64,000 nucleotides of DNA from Fonsecaea monophora (lineage: Eukaryota > Ascomycota > Eurotiomycetes > Chaetothyriales > Herpotrichiellaceae): assembly GCF_001642475.1 (NCBI RefSeq), contig NW_019173955.1, positions 248,001 through 312,000 of the forward strand. The letters are read 5' to 3'. Under the pieces are notes generated by a model. That model was given only the letters and a program-made list of their open reading frames with translations. It searched no databases and was not told the DNA's origin. How positions within the stretch are numbered: the first letter of the stretch is position 1; every line of letters starts with the position of its first letter. A program made the position numbers and the translations under genes. Positions 10,754 through 21,447 of this stretch are shown piece by piece.

Positions 10754-11537
10754 CCGGGGAGGCACATGAACGGCCGTAAAGTAACGACCGTTTTACCTAC
10801 CACTCAAGCCTTTAGGTCATTCTTATGGCCAGTGCTGAGGTGGCGAGCCTAGTGAGGCTGTCGATGTGGGCCATGACGCGGAAGATATGGCTGAGATGGA
10901 GGGGGGTTCGATGGCGATGGTGGCAGTAGTGATGATGGTAGTGGTGGTGGTAATGATAATAGCTGATGTGCATGAAGGACGCAGGCTGCTCAAGCGGGAG
11001 CCACTCGGAAGTGCAATGTTCCTGACTCTGACCCTCGTAACCCTCGCATCCTCGCCCATGACTATTTTCTGCAACACGCACATTGGCACATTTGGCACCT
11101 CAGATCCTGATTAGATCGCCCCAGTCGCATCATGCGGTTACCATCTCCTCGGCCCTTGATTCGCGGGTTCCTTCCATGGACGACTCCCGACGCACACGAG
11201 CACCGACCCTGAGATACTAGTACGGGGCATTCTGGGGGGCACTTGTCCAACTTCTTACATGGCACTTCTGCGAGCATTTACCGCTCACATACTTGTAGGT
11301 CAAATCTACACACACCCTCTCCCCCACCAGTATTTACCAAAGTCACTTAATCGACGGCAGAGACTCGTGCTCTCTCTTTTTCCACTGTCGCTCATTTCGC
11401 ATCTCTCGGTGAACTCTCTCTAGAGTTTCTTGTCTCAGCTGTGTTTCATCCATGCAATAATATCCCAACGTCATCACTCACCAAAAATTGTTGGGGCTCG
11501 TATTCTTTGCGACAAAACCACCAACACCACCGCCGCC
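10754..11537. promoter_or_regulatory. Divergent promoter region, P450 and type III PKS
   Basis: 784 bp between the P450 start (leftward) and the PKS start (rightward). It includes an ATGGTGGTGGTAATGAT-like purine-rich microsatellite at about 10915-10965. From 11330 to 11537 there is a CT-rich stretch, probably the PKS 5' leader. Small frames in the GATGGT repeat are artefacts of the repeat. A shared promoter would allow co-regulation. Confidence 0.5.
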
Positions 11538-12872
11538 ATGTCGCCCTCAGCAATCCACACAAAGGTCACCCCGCCATACCAAAGGCCCAATCTCTATATC
11601 CATGGCATTGGGGTTGAATACCCTCCTTATGAAATCAAGCCAGAACATCTAGCGACTCTTGCACGACGCTTTTATCCCAGTACCCCAGCGTAAGCCTCCG
11701 TCCCTAGATTCTCGAGGGTTGAGCCTCATTGACGCAATTCGTTTAGACTCGAAAAGGTGCTGAAGATCAATGAGTATACTGGGATTGACTCTCGTTCTGC
11801 GATTGGCAATATTGATCATCCCATAGCGAATGCGCCTGAACCCCCAACAATAGCAGAGTTGTGCGATCTCTTCCTCGACCATGGTGTGAAGCTGTCAATA
11901 GAAGCTTGTCGCAAGGCCCTCAAGCAATGGGGAGGGGATCTTTCTGAAATCACCCACGTAGTTGCGACCACCTGCACCAACTCGGCGAATCCAGGCTATG
12001 ACCATTATGTCATCAAGGGACTCGGGCTCAATCCAAGCATAGAAAAGGTCCTTTTGCACGGAGTGGGTTGCTCTGGCGGTCTCGGAGCGTTACGAACGGC
12101 CGCCAACATCGCGCTTGGTTCCAGCTTCCGACGAAAGCCTGCGCGCATCCTGGTGTTCGCCTGCGAGATCTCAAGCACCCTGGTTAGATCTGAGCTGGAC
12201 TCAATCCACAAGAACCAGGAGGTCAGAATAGGCGTCACCTTGTTCAGTGACTGTGCCTCAGCGGTGGTCCTCGGTAATGGTTTCAGTGATCGCTATGACG
12301 AGGAACCAATCCTGGAGCTCTTAGGCTGGGACCACAAGATTATTGAAGACACCGAAAAGGATTTGGGCTTCGATGTTGACCCTGTTGGTAAGCAAAAGAA
12401 GACTCTATCTCCAAGAATGCAGCTGCTGACTCTGGTACTAGGGTGGAAGGTGGTCTTGACACAGCGAGTTCCCAAATTAGCGTCAGCTGCGGTTCCTGGC
12501 ATGTTTGAGGACTTGGTAGGGTCAATACCAGAGCTCGTCGATCTGGGGAAATTCAAGGCTTCTGATTATGACTGGGCGCTTCATCCTGGTGGCTCCACAA
12601 TCATCACCGGGGTAGAACGAACAATGAACCTGAAACCCGAGCTTCTTCGTGCAAGCTATGAGGTTTACATTACTCACGGCAATAGTTCCAGCGCCACCAT
12701 CTTCAGCGTCATGAATCGGCTGCTGGAGGGTGAAACGACAGACCACATCGTGGCTTGTGCCTTTGGCCCAGGAATTGCTGTCGAGATGATGATGCTCAAA
12801 AGAAGCAATCAAGGATCAGACCCAGGATCCGACAGCCCAACAGAGACTTTGGTTGCCGAGGACGTGGACTGA
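11538..12872 (+). CDS. Type III polyketide synthase (alkylresorcylic acid/pyrone synthase-like)
   Basis: A homodimeric cytosolic chalcone-synthase-fold enzyme that condenses a starter acyl-CoA with malonyl-CoA. Exons: 11538-11689, 11747-12387, 12442-12872; 407 aa. The catalytic triad is visible: Cys159 in LLHGVGCSGGLGALRTA, His312 in DYDWALHPGG, Asn345 in ITHGNSSSATIFS. The VGCSGG nucleophile loop and TTCTNSANPGYDHY resemble the fungal group that includes Neurospora 2'-oxoalkylresorcylic acid synthase, which uses long fatty acyl-CoA starters. Intron 2 is 54 nt and has no in-frame stop; skipping it restores the family-typical DVDPVGWKVVLTQR. The divergent P450 neighbour is of the fatty-acid type. 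Enzyme class is certain; product is inferred. Confidence 0.95.
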
Positions 12873-12909
12873 GGGTGCGGGATTGAAGGCGTGGGTGTGG
12901 TTAGATGCT

Positions 12910-13317
12910 CTAAGTTTGATTTTCCTTGTATAGGGCGCACCAGGCGTCACGGAGTAGAGCAACAAAGCAGATGACATGTACAACCAGGTAGAGAAACGCC
13001 TCGGAGATGATGATTGGCTTTTGCAACTGTGCCTGTGTGACCAACCTGTTTACAGACCGGATCGAAGGGGCAACATGGTAGATTGCGAGCGCTCCGGCGA
13101 CTTTGCAAGAGGTATCATCTAGTGGCTTGTTGACGAATACCATCGCCACCAGAACAGAGGCCAATATAAGGGCGGCGTATTGCCGTATAACAGCATGTGC
13201 ATGAGGCGTGTGCACTCCCAGTTGGCGAGATGGGAAGAGGTAGAACGAGAGGCATGCAGGGATTTCAATGACCACGTGGACGAGAAATCCGAGATGCGAC
13301 GGTGGCGATGGCAACAT
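12910..13317 (-). CDS. Small multi-pass membrane protein
   Basis: A 135-aa single-exon frame with an ATG at 13317. It has about four hydrophobic segments (around 8-28, 45-65, 72-92 and 105-125), including AALILASVLVAMVF and AFLYLVVHVICFVALL. There are no catalytic motifs, and the short basic/acidic tail ends KENQT. It is convergent with the type III PKS: their stop codons are only 37 bp apart, so the 3' untranslated regions must overlap. I do not recognise the family. Length and hydrophobic periodicity resemble small fungal membrane proteins of unknown function. The call rests on a coherent four-helix pattern and an intact frame. Confidence 0.6.
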   Translation of the reverse strand: MLPSPPSHLGFLVHVVIEIPACLSFYLFPSRQLGVHTPHAHAVIRQYAALILASVLVAMVFVNKPLDDTSCKVAGALAIYHVAPSIRSVNRLVTQAQLQKPIIISEAFLYLVVHVICFVALLRDAWCALYKENQT

Positions 13318-13838
13318 TCTGATGAACTAGGAGAGGCTAGAGATGGTGGATGAAGGTGATGACCAGGACCGAATGAGGCACTGAGGAGGCAGGAGGGAGT
13401 ATTTGACAGGATGATAGAAAGCAGATAAGTTTACGATGGCCAGATGCGTTCCGTACCAAGTTTAGCAATGATCCACCGCCACTGGCGTTGAAAGGTTATT
13501 GAAGCTGATCGCTGTTTCGCCCAGTTCCCGTGCGACACAAGATACGTGGATACACAGAATACGAGGCACACGCGTATGTACATGACGTCGTTCGAGGCTG
13601 AAACTCACTAACTGCAACTGCGAAATATTATGATTATTACGACTCAAAACGCCTCCCGCCCCCCACAAGGTCGAAGCGCACCTGAAATGTACGGGCACAT
13701 TGGACTTATATTTACCAGTCCGGCAGTGTTATGGACTGTCAGAATAGACCCTTGAGAGGTGTGCCGCATCTCAATGACTCCCACTAGCCAGACTGTCTGG
13801 CTTCGCAGGAGGCATTTCTTCGAAGTCAACGACCAGCC
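13318..13838. promoter_or_regulatory. Divergent promoter region
   Basis: 521 bp separate the start of the small membrane protein (leftward) from the start of the methyltransferase-like gene (rightward). It includes a CCCGCCCCCCAC stretch near 13653. The many short frames here have no coding character. Confidence 0.45.
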
Positions 13839-14772
13839 ATGGTAATGTCGATTTTGCTATTCTCATTGATGGGGACAGGTGCTAAAAGACACTGCAGGTT
13901 CCCACAAACCCTCAGAGAAAAGGTGCAAGACTATTTGACCCTTGGTTGGGTCAATAGACTGCCCATCATCCAGTCCACCTCCCCGGCTGAACTCGTCTCT
14001 CGCGTGCTCTCCAGCGTCCTTGGTCCTCGACTTGCACAGTATGTCTACGTCGACTTCGCGTCCGGTGCGGGTGGTCCGACACCATACATCGAGAACCATC
14101 TGAACAGCGAGCTTCGTGCCACAAAAAAGGAAGAGGTCAAATTTGTCCTCACCGACATCAGCCCCCACGTCAGTGCTTGGGAGGCGGCTGCGAAGAAGAG
14201 CAAGAACATCAGTTACATTGCCCAGAGTGTCGATGCCACGAATGCTCCAACCCAGGAAGATCTGCTCAAGGACGTTCCCGACACCAAAGGAAAGAAGGTC
14301 ATGCGCCTTTTCAGTCTGGCATTCCACCACTTTGACGACGACCTTGCCGCCAAAATTCTCAAGAACACTGTAGAGACGTCGGATGGGTTCTGGTGAGTGG
14401 CTCTCTATGTTTGCTCCGGGCCGTATTGAGTGACTGTTGTCCAGCATCTTCGAGCTCCAATCTCGCCATCTCAGTTCCTTCATCCTTGTCAGCCTCCTCT
14501 GGCCGCTCGCTATGCTGATCGCGCCAATCTATTTCCTTCGCTCGCCGGGGCATTTGTTCTTCACTTACCTCGTTCCCATTGTTCCTTTTATTTGGGTCTG
14601 GGATGGCTACATTTCGTGCCTAAGGACAAGAACGCCCGAGGAAGTCGAGGCTCTCCTCCACCGGCATGTAGGGAGTGAAAAGCTGGTAAACTGGAAGTTC
14701 AAGAGTGGTCAAGCTTGTCATACCTGGCCTATCGGTTATCTCAATTGGATTATCTGCTACAAAGAAGATTGA
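13839..14772 (+). CDS. Membrane-anchored SAM-methyltransferase-like protein
   Basis: Two exons, 13839-14392 and 14445-14772, encode 293 aa. The N-terminal two thirds look like a degenerate class I methyltransferase: motif I YVDFASGAGGPTPYIE, an acidic second strand VKFVLTDISPH, and VMRLFSLAFHHFDDDLAAKIL as the post-motif region. The C-terminal exon opens with CIFELQSRHLSSFILVSLL, has two hydrophobic helices (about 205-250), and ends with a conserved-looking WKFKSGQACHTWPIGYLNWIICYKED. I recall fungal proteins with this tail but no assigned function. The intron is GT-AG with a split TG/C codon. The start at 13839 is the first ATG; an additional upstream exon is possible. Its place beside the PKS suggests, but does not prove, a pathway role. 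Confidence 0.8.
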
Positions 14773-15176
14773 GGGTCCTGTGAAAAGATCTTGCTGACCA
14801 GGCGGCGTCACCTGCATTTGGCTGCTGATGTGGCATCTTTTCTCAGCAAAACCATACTCTTCACTAGCAAAGATCAAAATTACGAAATCATGAACCATTC
14901 TCAAATTGCTTTATATGCACGACCTCTGACGCTCACACGTTCAAGCTTCTCGTTCAAGCCTCAGAGCTCTTGTGCGCTGAGGAACGTCTATATCGCACAG
15001 ATGTGTCAGCATACCTCTTCCACCTCGCGATAAAAGGACGATACTTTCCAAAATAAAAAAAAAAAAAATCAAATATCGTCAATTTTTCGAATCTGGTACA
15101 GAAGCATTGGAGAGTATTTTTTGGGTCCCCAACAAAGGAAAACTATGGCCCCGATAGAAGGAAACTCGCTAGATGT
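14773..15176. other. Convergent intergenic region with A-rich tract
   Basis: 404 bp between two 3' ends. A near-pure A tract lies at about 15050-15068. I see no gene; this is expected to hold 3' untranslated regions. Confidence 0.55.
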
Positions 15177-17336
15177 TCACAATTTGCTTTCGCTTCCACC
15201 GCCATGCTTCTCCTTGGTCTCCAGCCACCCAAAGCTCGCGGCGCTGTTTAGGCCGGGGTCAATGATGACGTTCAAGATACAGACTTTCTCACGTTCCAGG
15301 AAAGCCAGCCTGGTCGCCTCGGCCAACTGGTCTTCGGTGCGCACAAGCCAGCCTCTCCCACCGACCATGTCGGCCAGACACTCATACCGCGTCTGGTACA
15401 GGAGGGAGGTACTCCGCAGACCCTTCGTGCGAGGCGGCGCGTTGGTGGCGATCCTCGTATCGTCCTGCGCGGTCTGCACCTGCATTTCCTTCCAGCTGGC
15501 CTCGTCGGGCGCGTCGCCCTTGTATATGCCGCTGTTGTTCATGAGGATGATCAGGACGTCCATCTTGTGCCGGGCCATGGTCTCGATCTCCATGCCGGAA
15601 AACCCAAACGCCGAGTCTCCCTCGAGCGCGACAATCTTCTTGCTGCCCCGGCGCGGGATGTTGTGCGCGGCCCACGCGGCGATTGCGTACCCCAGCCCGA
15701 CGCCCATGGTCGCGTATGTGCCGGCGTCGAGACGCTGGCGGGGATGTTCGAGGGGGAACGCACTGCGCGAGATGTCCATGGTGTTGGCTCCCTCGGAGAC
15801 GTACACGATGCCGCCGTCCTGGGGTGGGGAGAGGGCGTGGAGCTGAGCCTTGATGATGTGGTAGGCACGCTCGTACGTCAGTAGAGCATTGGGCTTGGTA
15901 GGTGTTGTCGACAGACGATCCCACTTTTGTTCATTCTTCGCGGCCGCGGCCGAGAGGAGAGAGAAGTATGACGGCTGCGGCGACGACGATGACGAGCGAA
16001 AGGTGTCACTCGGAAACGCCTTCCACTCCCTTCCCAGTTCGTGCCGGAGTTGCTCCACGACGAATCCAATGTCCCCGAAAATGCTGAGCGACGGCTCGCC
16101 GAGGCTGTTGGCCCGGCCCAGCTCCTCGGGCGAGATGTCGACCTGGATGATCTTGACGTCTCGGCGGTACTTGGGGGCCTCTCCGAAATGGAGGATCCAG
16201 TTCAGCCGGGCGCCCAGGAGGAGGATGACGTCGGCGTGCTTGAGCGCGGCCGAGCGGGCGGACGACGTGTTCAGGGGGTGCGAGTCCGGGACGATACCTT
16301 TGCCCATGGGCGTCGGGAGGAAGGGTAAGTGGTGGGTCGAGACGAGGCTGCGAATCGAGTTCTCGGCCCGGGCGTATGCTGCGCCTTTTCCCACGATTAC
16401 GAGCGGCGCGGCCGCCGATTTGAGGAGGTTCGCTGCCGCGATGACGAGGGCCGGGTCCGCGGCCGGTTTGGGGGGAGACAGGACTTTGATGGGTGGGTGT
16501 ACGTCTGAGGCCTTTGCCGGGGTGGTCGTAGGTTCCATGATCAGCTCCGTGGGTAGGTCGACAAACGACGGGCCCGGCCGACCGTACCAGGCGGTGCGGT
16601 AGGCGTTGCGGATCGCGGCGACGATGGTGGCCGGGTCTCTCGCCGTGGGGCGGATGGCTCTCTTGGTGTGCGGCGTCAGGAGGGCGATGGCGTCCATTTC
16701 TTGGAAACCGCCCTTGGTGGCCAGGCTGGACTCGGAGGAGCCGCCGAGGACGAGCAGGGGGAATGCATTGGCGGAGGCGTTGCCGATCTGTTATGGGGGT
16801 CAAAGAATGCAGTGGTTAGCAAGAGGAGAGAAAAATCATTCGAACTAGAAGAAGGGAAAGGCACAGAAAAAACGGCACGACCAAGGATGAATCATATAGG
16901 TAGATGAGAGAGAGAGAGGGAGACAAGTGTCAGAGAAAGAGAGAGAGGCAAGGAGGGAGAGAAATATAGATTTCTGCTCTTCTCTTCTTGCTCTATTCTC
17001 CTCTCCTCACTCCTTACTTTCTCCCTCCCCGCCCCTCTATGTATGTGCTCAAAGAGAATAGAGAGAGAGACGACTCACCCCAGCCATACCATGCAATATC
17101 CCCGGCCCGCCCGTCAACAGACACACGGCCGGCTTGCCCGTGAGGTATCCGTACGCGGAGGCGGCGTAGCTGCAAGCCTGCTCGTTGCGGTACCCGACGA
17201 CGCGGATGCCCAGGTCGATGGCCTCCTCGGCGATGTCGGCCACGGGGATGCCGACCAACGTGTGCAGCACCGTGACACCCAGGTCGTGAAGGGCCTGGGC
17301 GATGACTTTGGCGCCGGTGGGTGAGGATGAGTCCAT
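15177..17336 (-). CDS. Peroxisomal ThDP enzyme, 2-hydroxyacyl-CoA lyase / oxalyl-CoA decarboxylase type
   Basis: Two exons, 17336-17079 and 16787-15177, encode 622 aa. It is a thiamine-diphosphate enzyme of the HACL1/Pxp1 group, which cleaves 2-hydroxyacyl-CoA to formyl-CoA and a shortened aldehyde in alpha-oxidation. Visible features are the N-terminal pyrimidine-binding domain with the ThDP-activating Glu in YRNEQACSYAA (Glu52), TGGPGILHGMAG, the central domain (LVLGGSSE... RPGPSFVDLP), and the C-terminal pyrophosphate/Mg motif from GDSAFGFSG to MNNSG. The protein ends SESKL, a canonical peroxisomal PTS1. The 291-nt intron is long for this window and very CT-rich on the coding strand. The ORF is strikingly GC-rich. 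Lyase versus oxalyl-CoA decarboxylase is not settled by eye. Confidence 0.9.
16788..17078 (-). other. Long pyrimidine-rich intron of the ThDP enzyme gene
   Basis: The intron runs from donor GTGAGT (17078) to acceptor CAG (16788). Almost all of it is C/T on the coding strand, from (CT)n runs at about 16905-16965 and 16975-17035. At 291 nt it is several times longer than the other introns here. Confidence 0.8.
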
Positions 17337-18446
17337 TGTCGCGAGGGAGTGGATTGGAAGATTGGAGGTAAATAAGTAGGGCAGGAAGGGAGGTCTGGGA
17401 GCAAGATCACATCTGGCTGGACCCTGAGAACATATCCCAAGGTTTCTCAAAAGGTCAAAAAATATTAGATAGAAGACCGAGAAGACAGAATAAAAAAGTA
17501 TCAAGTATCAACTGTCCTGGTTCCTTGCTTTGGATATAGTTGATATACTCGGTGCGTTTGCTCGAGTCGTTGAGAAAGCGGAGAAGTATCTAAGTGTCTG
17601 TCTATTCGGTAACTAATAGAGTAAGATCCTTGTACAAGTATGGATGGACGTCAGGACCAAGTGCCAGGGTGCCAGGGTGTCAGGGTCTATCGCAAGAACA
17701 ATCAGAGGGACCCGAGGTAACGACATGACTACACAATTAACCATGCAAGTGATCAGGAGATTTCGAGACACTGTAAAAGTATCTCGGCAATGAATGAGAT
17801 GAGTCGTCATGGTATACCTCTAGATAAACTCTGTCCAAAAATCATGACCTGACACCTTTGACCACGACACTCGACGTGCTCTTGCTGGAAATACTCAACA
17901 TCCTCCACAGTATACTTGTTATGGCCATGACAGCCTCGTCGATGCCCCCTCGCAACACCCGCTGCATTTGTTACGACTTGCCAGACGCGGGGGAACCGAG
18001 GTCGATCGATCCCTGGAGAAAGACAGACAGACAGACGAGGTTCTGACTTGCGCCCGCACCCCCCCGACTTCGGAAGAGACCCCCCGCAGTGACTGGCCAA
18101 CCAACCAACCAACCACTACGCACGCATCAGGTTGTCATTGATTTCCCCAGGCAGGGCTCAATGCGCTCGCTTCCTTTGTTGGGGTAAGGGATAAGCTTGA
18201 TGCTAATATTTCAAAAGTACTACTACTGTACCTGCCCATAGGGAGAAAAGAGTTGCCAGAAATGTCATAAGCTTGACCATTTCATTTTGCTGTCAAACAG
18301 GGCGAGGGGGATATACACCAAGAGCAACAAGTGCGACTTTCGTGAGAGATTTTCCATTTCCTCCCAGTTCGCTCGCTCGCTCGCTCGCTCGCCGGGCTTC
18401 ATCTTTTTCTTTGAAGGGATACATCGTCCAAACCCGTGGGACTGCA
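17337..18446. promoter_or_regulatory. Divergent promoter region with simple repeats
   Basis: 1.1 kb between the ThDP enzyme (leftward) and a SAM methyltransferase (rightward). It contains GTGCCAGGGTGCCAGGGTG near 17670, an (AACC)n run near 18095-18112 and a (TCGC)n run at 18369-18392, which falls in the probable 5' leader of the methyltransferase. I see no gene in it. Confidence 0.5.
18369..18392. repeat. (TCGC)n tetranucleotide microsatellite
   Basis: About six perfect tandem copies lie 55-78 bp upstream of the methyltransferase ATG. The open frame through it (from 18273) has no ATG-supported coding role. Confidence 0.85.
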
Positions 18447-19247
18447 ATGGCCAGCGCCGTGTCCTCCCTGCACGCCGGGTCAGGCAACGAACGCTTCAAC
18501 GCCGAAGCCGCCTCTTGGGACCGCAACCCGTTTGTCCATACGGCCAGCAAACACGCGGCCGAGGCCATCATACCCCGGTTCCCGGCGCTGAAGAACCCCC
18601 CCGGACCCAACGGCCTGGATGTCCTGGAGATCGGGTGCGGCACGGGCCTGCTCTCGTTCCTGCTGGCGCCGTACGCGAAGCGGCTGGTCGCGGTCGACGC
18701 CGCCGAGGGCATGATTGACGTCCTCAAGAAGAAACTACAGGACGACACATCCACCGCTCCTCCGCCGCGGCGGAACATCGTCCCCGTGGCGGTCCTGCTG
18801 GAGGACCCGGAGGACAAACACCTCCCACCCGCGGATGAAAACGACCCAAACGGCAAGAGACTCAAGTTCGACCTGATCACGTCGCACCTGGTCCTGCACC
18901 ACATCCCGGACCTGAAGGCCGTGCTGACGACCATGCTCGGCTGCCTCAAGGACGGGGGCAGCCTGGCCCTCACAGATTTCGAGGACACGGGACCCGAGTC
19001 GAAGCGGTTCCACCCGCGCTCGCGGATGGGCGGCGTCGAACGACACGGCATCCACCGCGAGACCATGCAGGCCCTGTTGAACGAGGTCGGGTTCGTCAAT
19101 GTCCGCGTGGAAACCGCCTGGACCATGGACAAGTACGTCGAGAAGTTTGAGGGCGAATTCGGCGACGCCCGCAGGGCCGAGGGCCAGGGCGAGATTCAGA
19201 GGTTTCCCTTTGTCTTGTGTATTGGTGAGAGAAAGTTCTGTCAGTGA
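18447..19247 (+). CDS. Class I SAM-dependent methyltransferase
   Basis: A 266-aa single exon starting MASAVSSLH at 18447. The frame is open upstream to 18273 but only over a microsatellite and low-complexity leader, and the ATG at 18447 is the natural domain start. Motif I is LDVLEIGCGTGLLSFLLAP (about 55-73), the acidic second-strand residue is in LVAVDAAEGMIDVL, and the post-motif region is FDLITSHLVLHHIPDLKAVL followed by LKDGGSLALTDFEDTGP. It is a UbiE/Methyltransf_11-type small-molecule methyltransferase, cytosolic by lack of signals. Its substrate is not evident. It could methylate a product of the nearby type III PKS, but this is proximity only. Confidence 0.88.
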   Translation: MASAVSSLHAGSGNERFNAEAASWDRNPFVHTASKHAAEAIIPRFPALKNPPGPNGLDVLEIGCGTGLLSFLLAPYAKRLVAVDAAEGMIDVLKKKLQDDTSTAPPPRRNIVPVAVLLEDPEDKHLPPADENDPNGKRLKFDLITSHLVLHHIPDLKAVLTTMLGCLKDGGSLALTDFEDTGPESKRFHPRSRMGGVERHGIHRETMQALLNEVGFVNVRVETAWTMDKYVEKFEGEFGDARRAEGQGEIQRFPFVLCIGERKFCQ

Positions 19248-19936
19248 GTGAGCAAGCTAGGTATCTATCTTGGGTTGGAAATTCCTACGAAGCTTTGACA
19301 CCCCCCTCTCCGTCAATAGACTCAATAGACTCCTAAGTTGTGAGGGCATTGGTAGATAGGGACGGGAACCATTCCGGACTCTTCTACATGTGCTTCACCA
19401 CCCTTGGACTTTGGTTGAGGTTCACACACTGGAAAGCCGACTACTGCCAGTTCATGGAGCATGGCTGTCAAGAAGAGGCGAATAGAGCGGAAAACCGCTG
19501 CTGTGTCGTGCTGTATCAACTACTGGGTCTGGAATCTTTGAAAGTCAACAGGCATAGAAACAATTGACCGATCATATTTGATAATGAATGGAACCGTGCA
19601 TGTCCAACCTACAACAAGACCGGCTCATACTAATGGACACAAGCTCCCAATTTCCTCCAGGTGCTTGCTTGTTTGTCTCATCTTTCTCCCTCCCCAATGT
19701 TTCCATTTCAGCAGATGCTGCAGAGACCTACCAATGCGGTTGAAAAGTCCACAACTCACATCTCGGCCGTCCTCTGCTTTTCACTCATAGCCAATGCCCA
19801 TCACACTGCCCAGCAACCACGCCCGAGTGATTGTGTAACAATTGCCTGTCACTATTTTGTGAGAGGCAGTAGAGAGCTACCAGCAGTCTGACCAAACCAT
19901 AGACACCACCGCTATTCCAACCGCTTCGAGGGCCGT
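19248..19936. other. Convergent intergenic region
   Basis: 689 bp between two 3' ends. No coding pattern, hairpin or RNA gene was seen. Confidence 0.5.
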
Positions 19937-20896
19937 TTAGACCTCAAGCAGGGCTGCCTTCTCCTCGACAATGCCGTCCTCGACTTTCGCAGCCTGCAAC
20001 TTCAACGCCTGTCTGCGAGCAAGTCTCTTTTCCATACGGAATTGCATAACCGTTCCCAAGAGGATACCAAAGTTGATCTGCACGGGCAGCACGATCAAAA
20101 GGTACTCAACATTCTTCACTCGTGCGAGGTCCAATTTGTCAAGTGTCTGCAACGCGCCATGACCCAAGCTCGTACTAATGGCAATCCCAAGAAGCATAAA
20201 GGCACGAACGAACCAGTTTTTGCGTGTATTTTTGGGGAATCGGGTGGAACCGCGGGTGCGAGAGTCGACATAGATGAAGGTATGCGTCAAGTAGTAGACA
20301 TATGTGACGAGAGAGACGCCGATGGAGATAGGAAGAAGGATCATGTTGAGCTTCTTAAGCAGGCAGATGATTCTCGTCGCAATCGATGGTTTGGAGGGGT
20401 CGTCAGAATCAGGAAGGGTTTTGGGGACCCACCACTGTGAGTACAAGAGTCAATAACGAAGAGTCAAGTGAAGGGGGATGTAGCGACTCACATCGAAAAG
20501 CGGCATCCAGATGACCATGAAGATACAGACATACAACCAACTGACGAAATATCCAACCGTGTAGGCAATCTGATCGAGACATTGTGTCAGCATCTATGAC
20601 CATATCCCATGAGTTACAAAGGCAAAACATACACCATAGTCGTCCTCTGCGGGGGCTGGATAATCATGTTTGCCAGCATACACGATCTGTAGTGGCCCAA
20701 CCCGGAGGGCTTCCATAAGAGCCATGAGCAGGACGACGCAGCGGATCTGCTTCCTCATCATGCGGAGATTGAATCTGCGGATCTTCTTCCAGTCCTCGAC
20801 ATCGGCCGTAGTGCTGGGAGAGGGGAGGGCATTGGAGACAACGGTGTCGTCAGCTGCCCGGGAGGAGCAGCGACGAGAAGACCATGGGCAGGGCAT
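19937..20896 (-). CDS. Integral membrane protein of unknown function
   Basis: Exons 20896-20633, 20593-20492 and 20434-19937 encode 287 aa. All junctions are GT-AG and phase 0. The first 45 residues are Ser-rich and polar. Then come about five hydrophobic segments: CVVLLMALMEALRVGPLQIVY, AYTVGYFVSWLYVCIFMVIW (exon 2), LNMILLPISIGVSLVTYVYYL, WFVRAFMLLGIAISTS and EYLLIVLPVQINFGILLGTV. The tail is charged (RMEKRLARRQALKLQ) and ends AALLEV. An in-frame ATG 13 codons upstream (20935) is possible, but the CACCATG context favours 20896. I do not recognise the family. It lies tandem to separase, downstream of it. Confidence 0.72.
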
Positions 20897-21447
20897 GGTG
20901 ATGCTCAATTGACGACGGTGGGAGTCAAGCTGCATCGGCCAGGAAGAGACGTCGACCTGGAAAGAATGAGGCAAGTGTTTGCAAACAATGAAGGGGTGGG
21001 AAGAAGTCTGAACGAAAGAAGGGAAGAAGATGAAGAACAATCAACTTGGGCTGAGGTGCAGGGAGTTGGGAGGCTGTGAAATGGCTGTTGCCTTTTGTTA
21101 CGCAGATGACGGAGGTCCAAGTCCAACCAACTTGGGGGCTGCACCAGCGGGCGTCGGCTCCATATGAGCTCCGTCGGCCCTAAAATTCCTACGAGTAACA
21201 GTGCGTAATCGATAATGTATAGTGGCCGCCTATTGGACAACCATTGGCCTAAGGAGCCCGGAGCGCCTCAGAGGTTTCGACTAGTCCAATTATAATTTAG
21301 GGGGCACGGCTGCCATCAGCCTCGTACCTCATGCGCTGTATCCCACATGCATCTCGTGTCTCAGCCTTATTCACAAACAGTCGATATATGCCAGCACAAG
21401 CGCCAGAATACCCGTACAGCCACGCCGATCTCCCCCTGTTTCCTCCC
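20897..21447 (-). promoter_or_regulatory. Intergenic region downstream of separase
   Basis: 551 bp between the separase stop and the next minus-strand start. It probably holds the separase 3' end and the promoter of the membrane protein. Nothing more specific is seen. Confidence 0.45.

Noticed and set aside
10812..11114. Overlapping frames over a GGTGGTGATGAT-type stretch
   Set aside because: Low-complexity repeat in a promoter; His/Thr/Val-rich translations are artefacts.
15889..16803. Several long frames (237-265 codons) over the ThDP enzyme gene
   Set aside because: All are explained by the GC-rich coding sequence of the lyase; their proteins are Arg/Pro-rich shadows.
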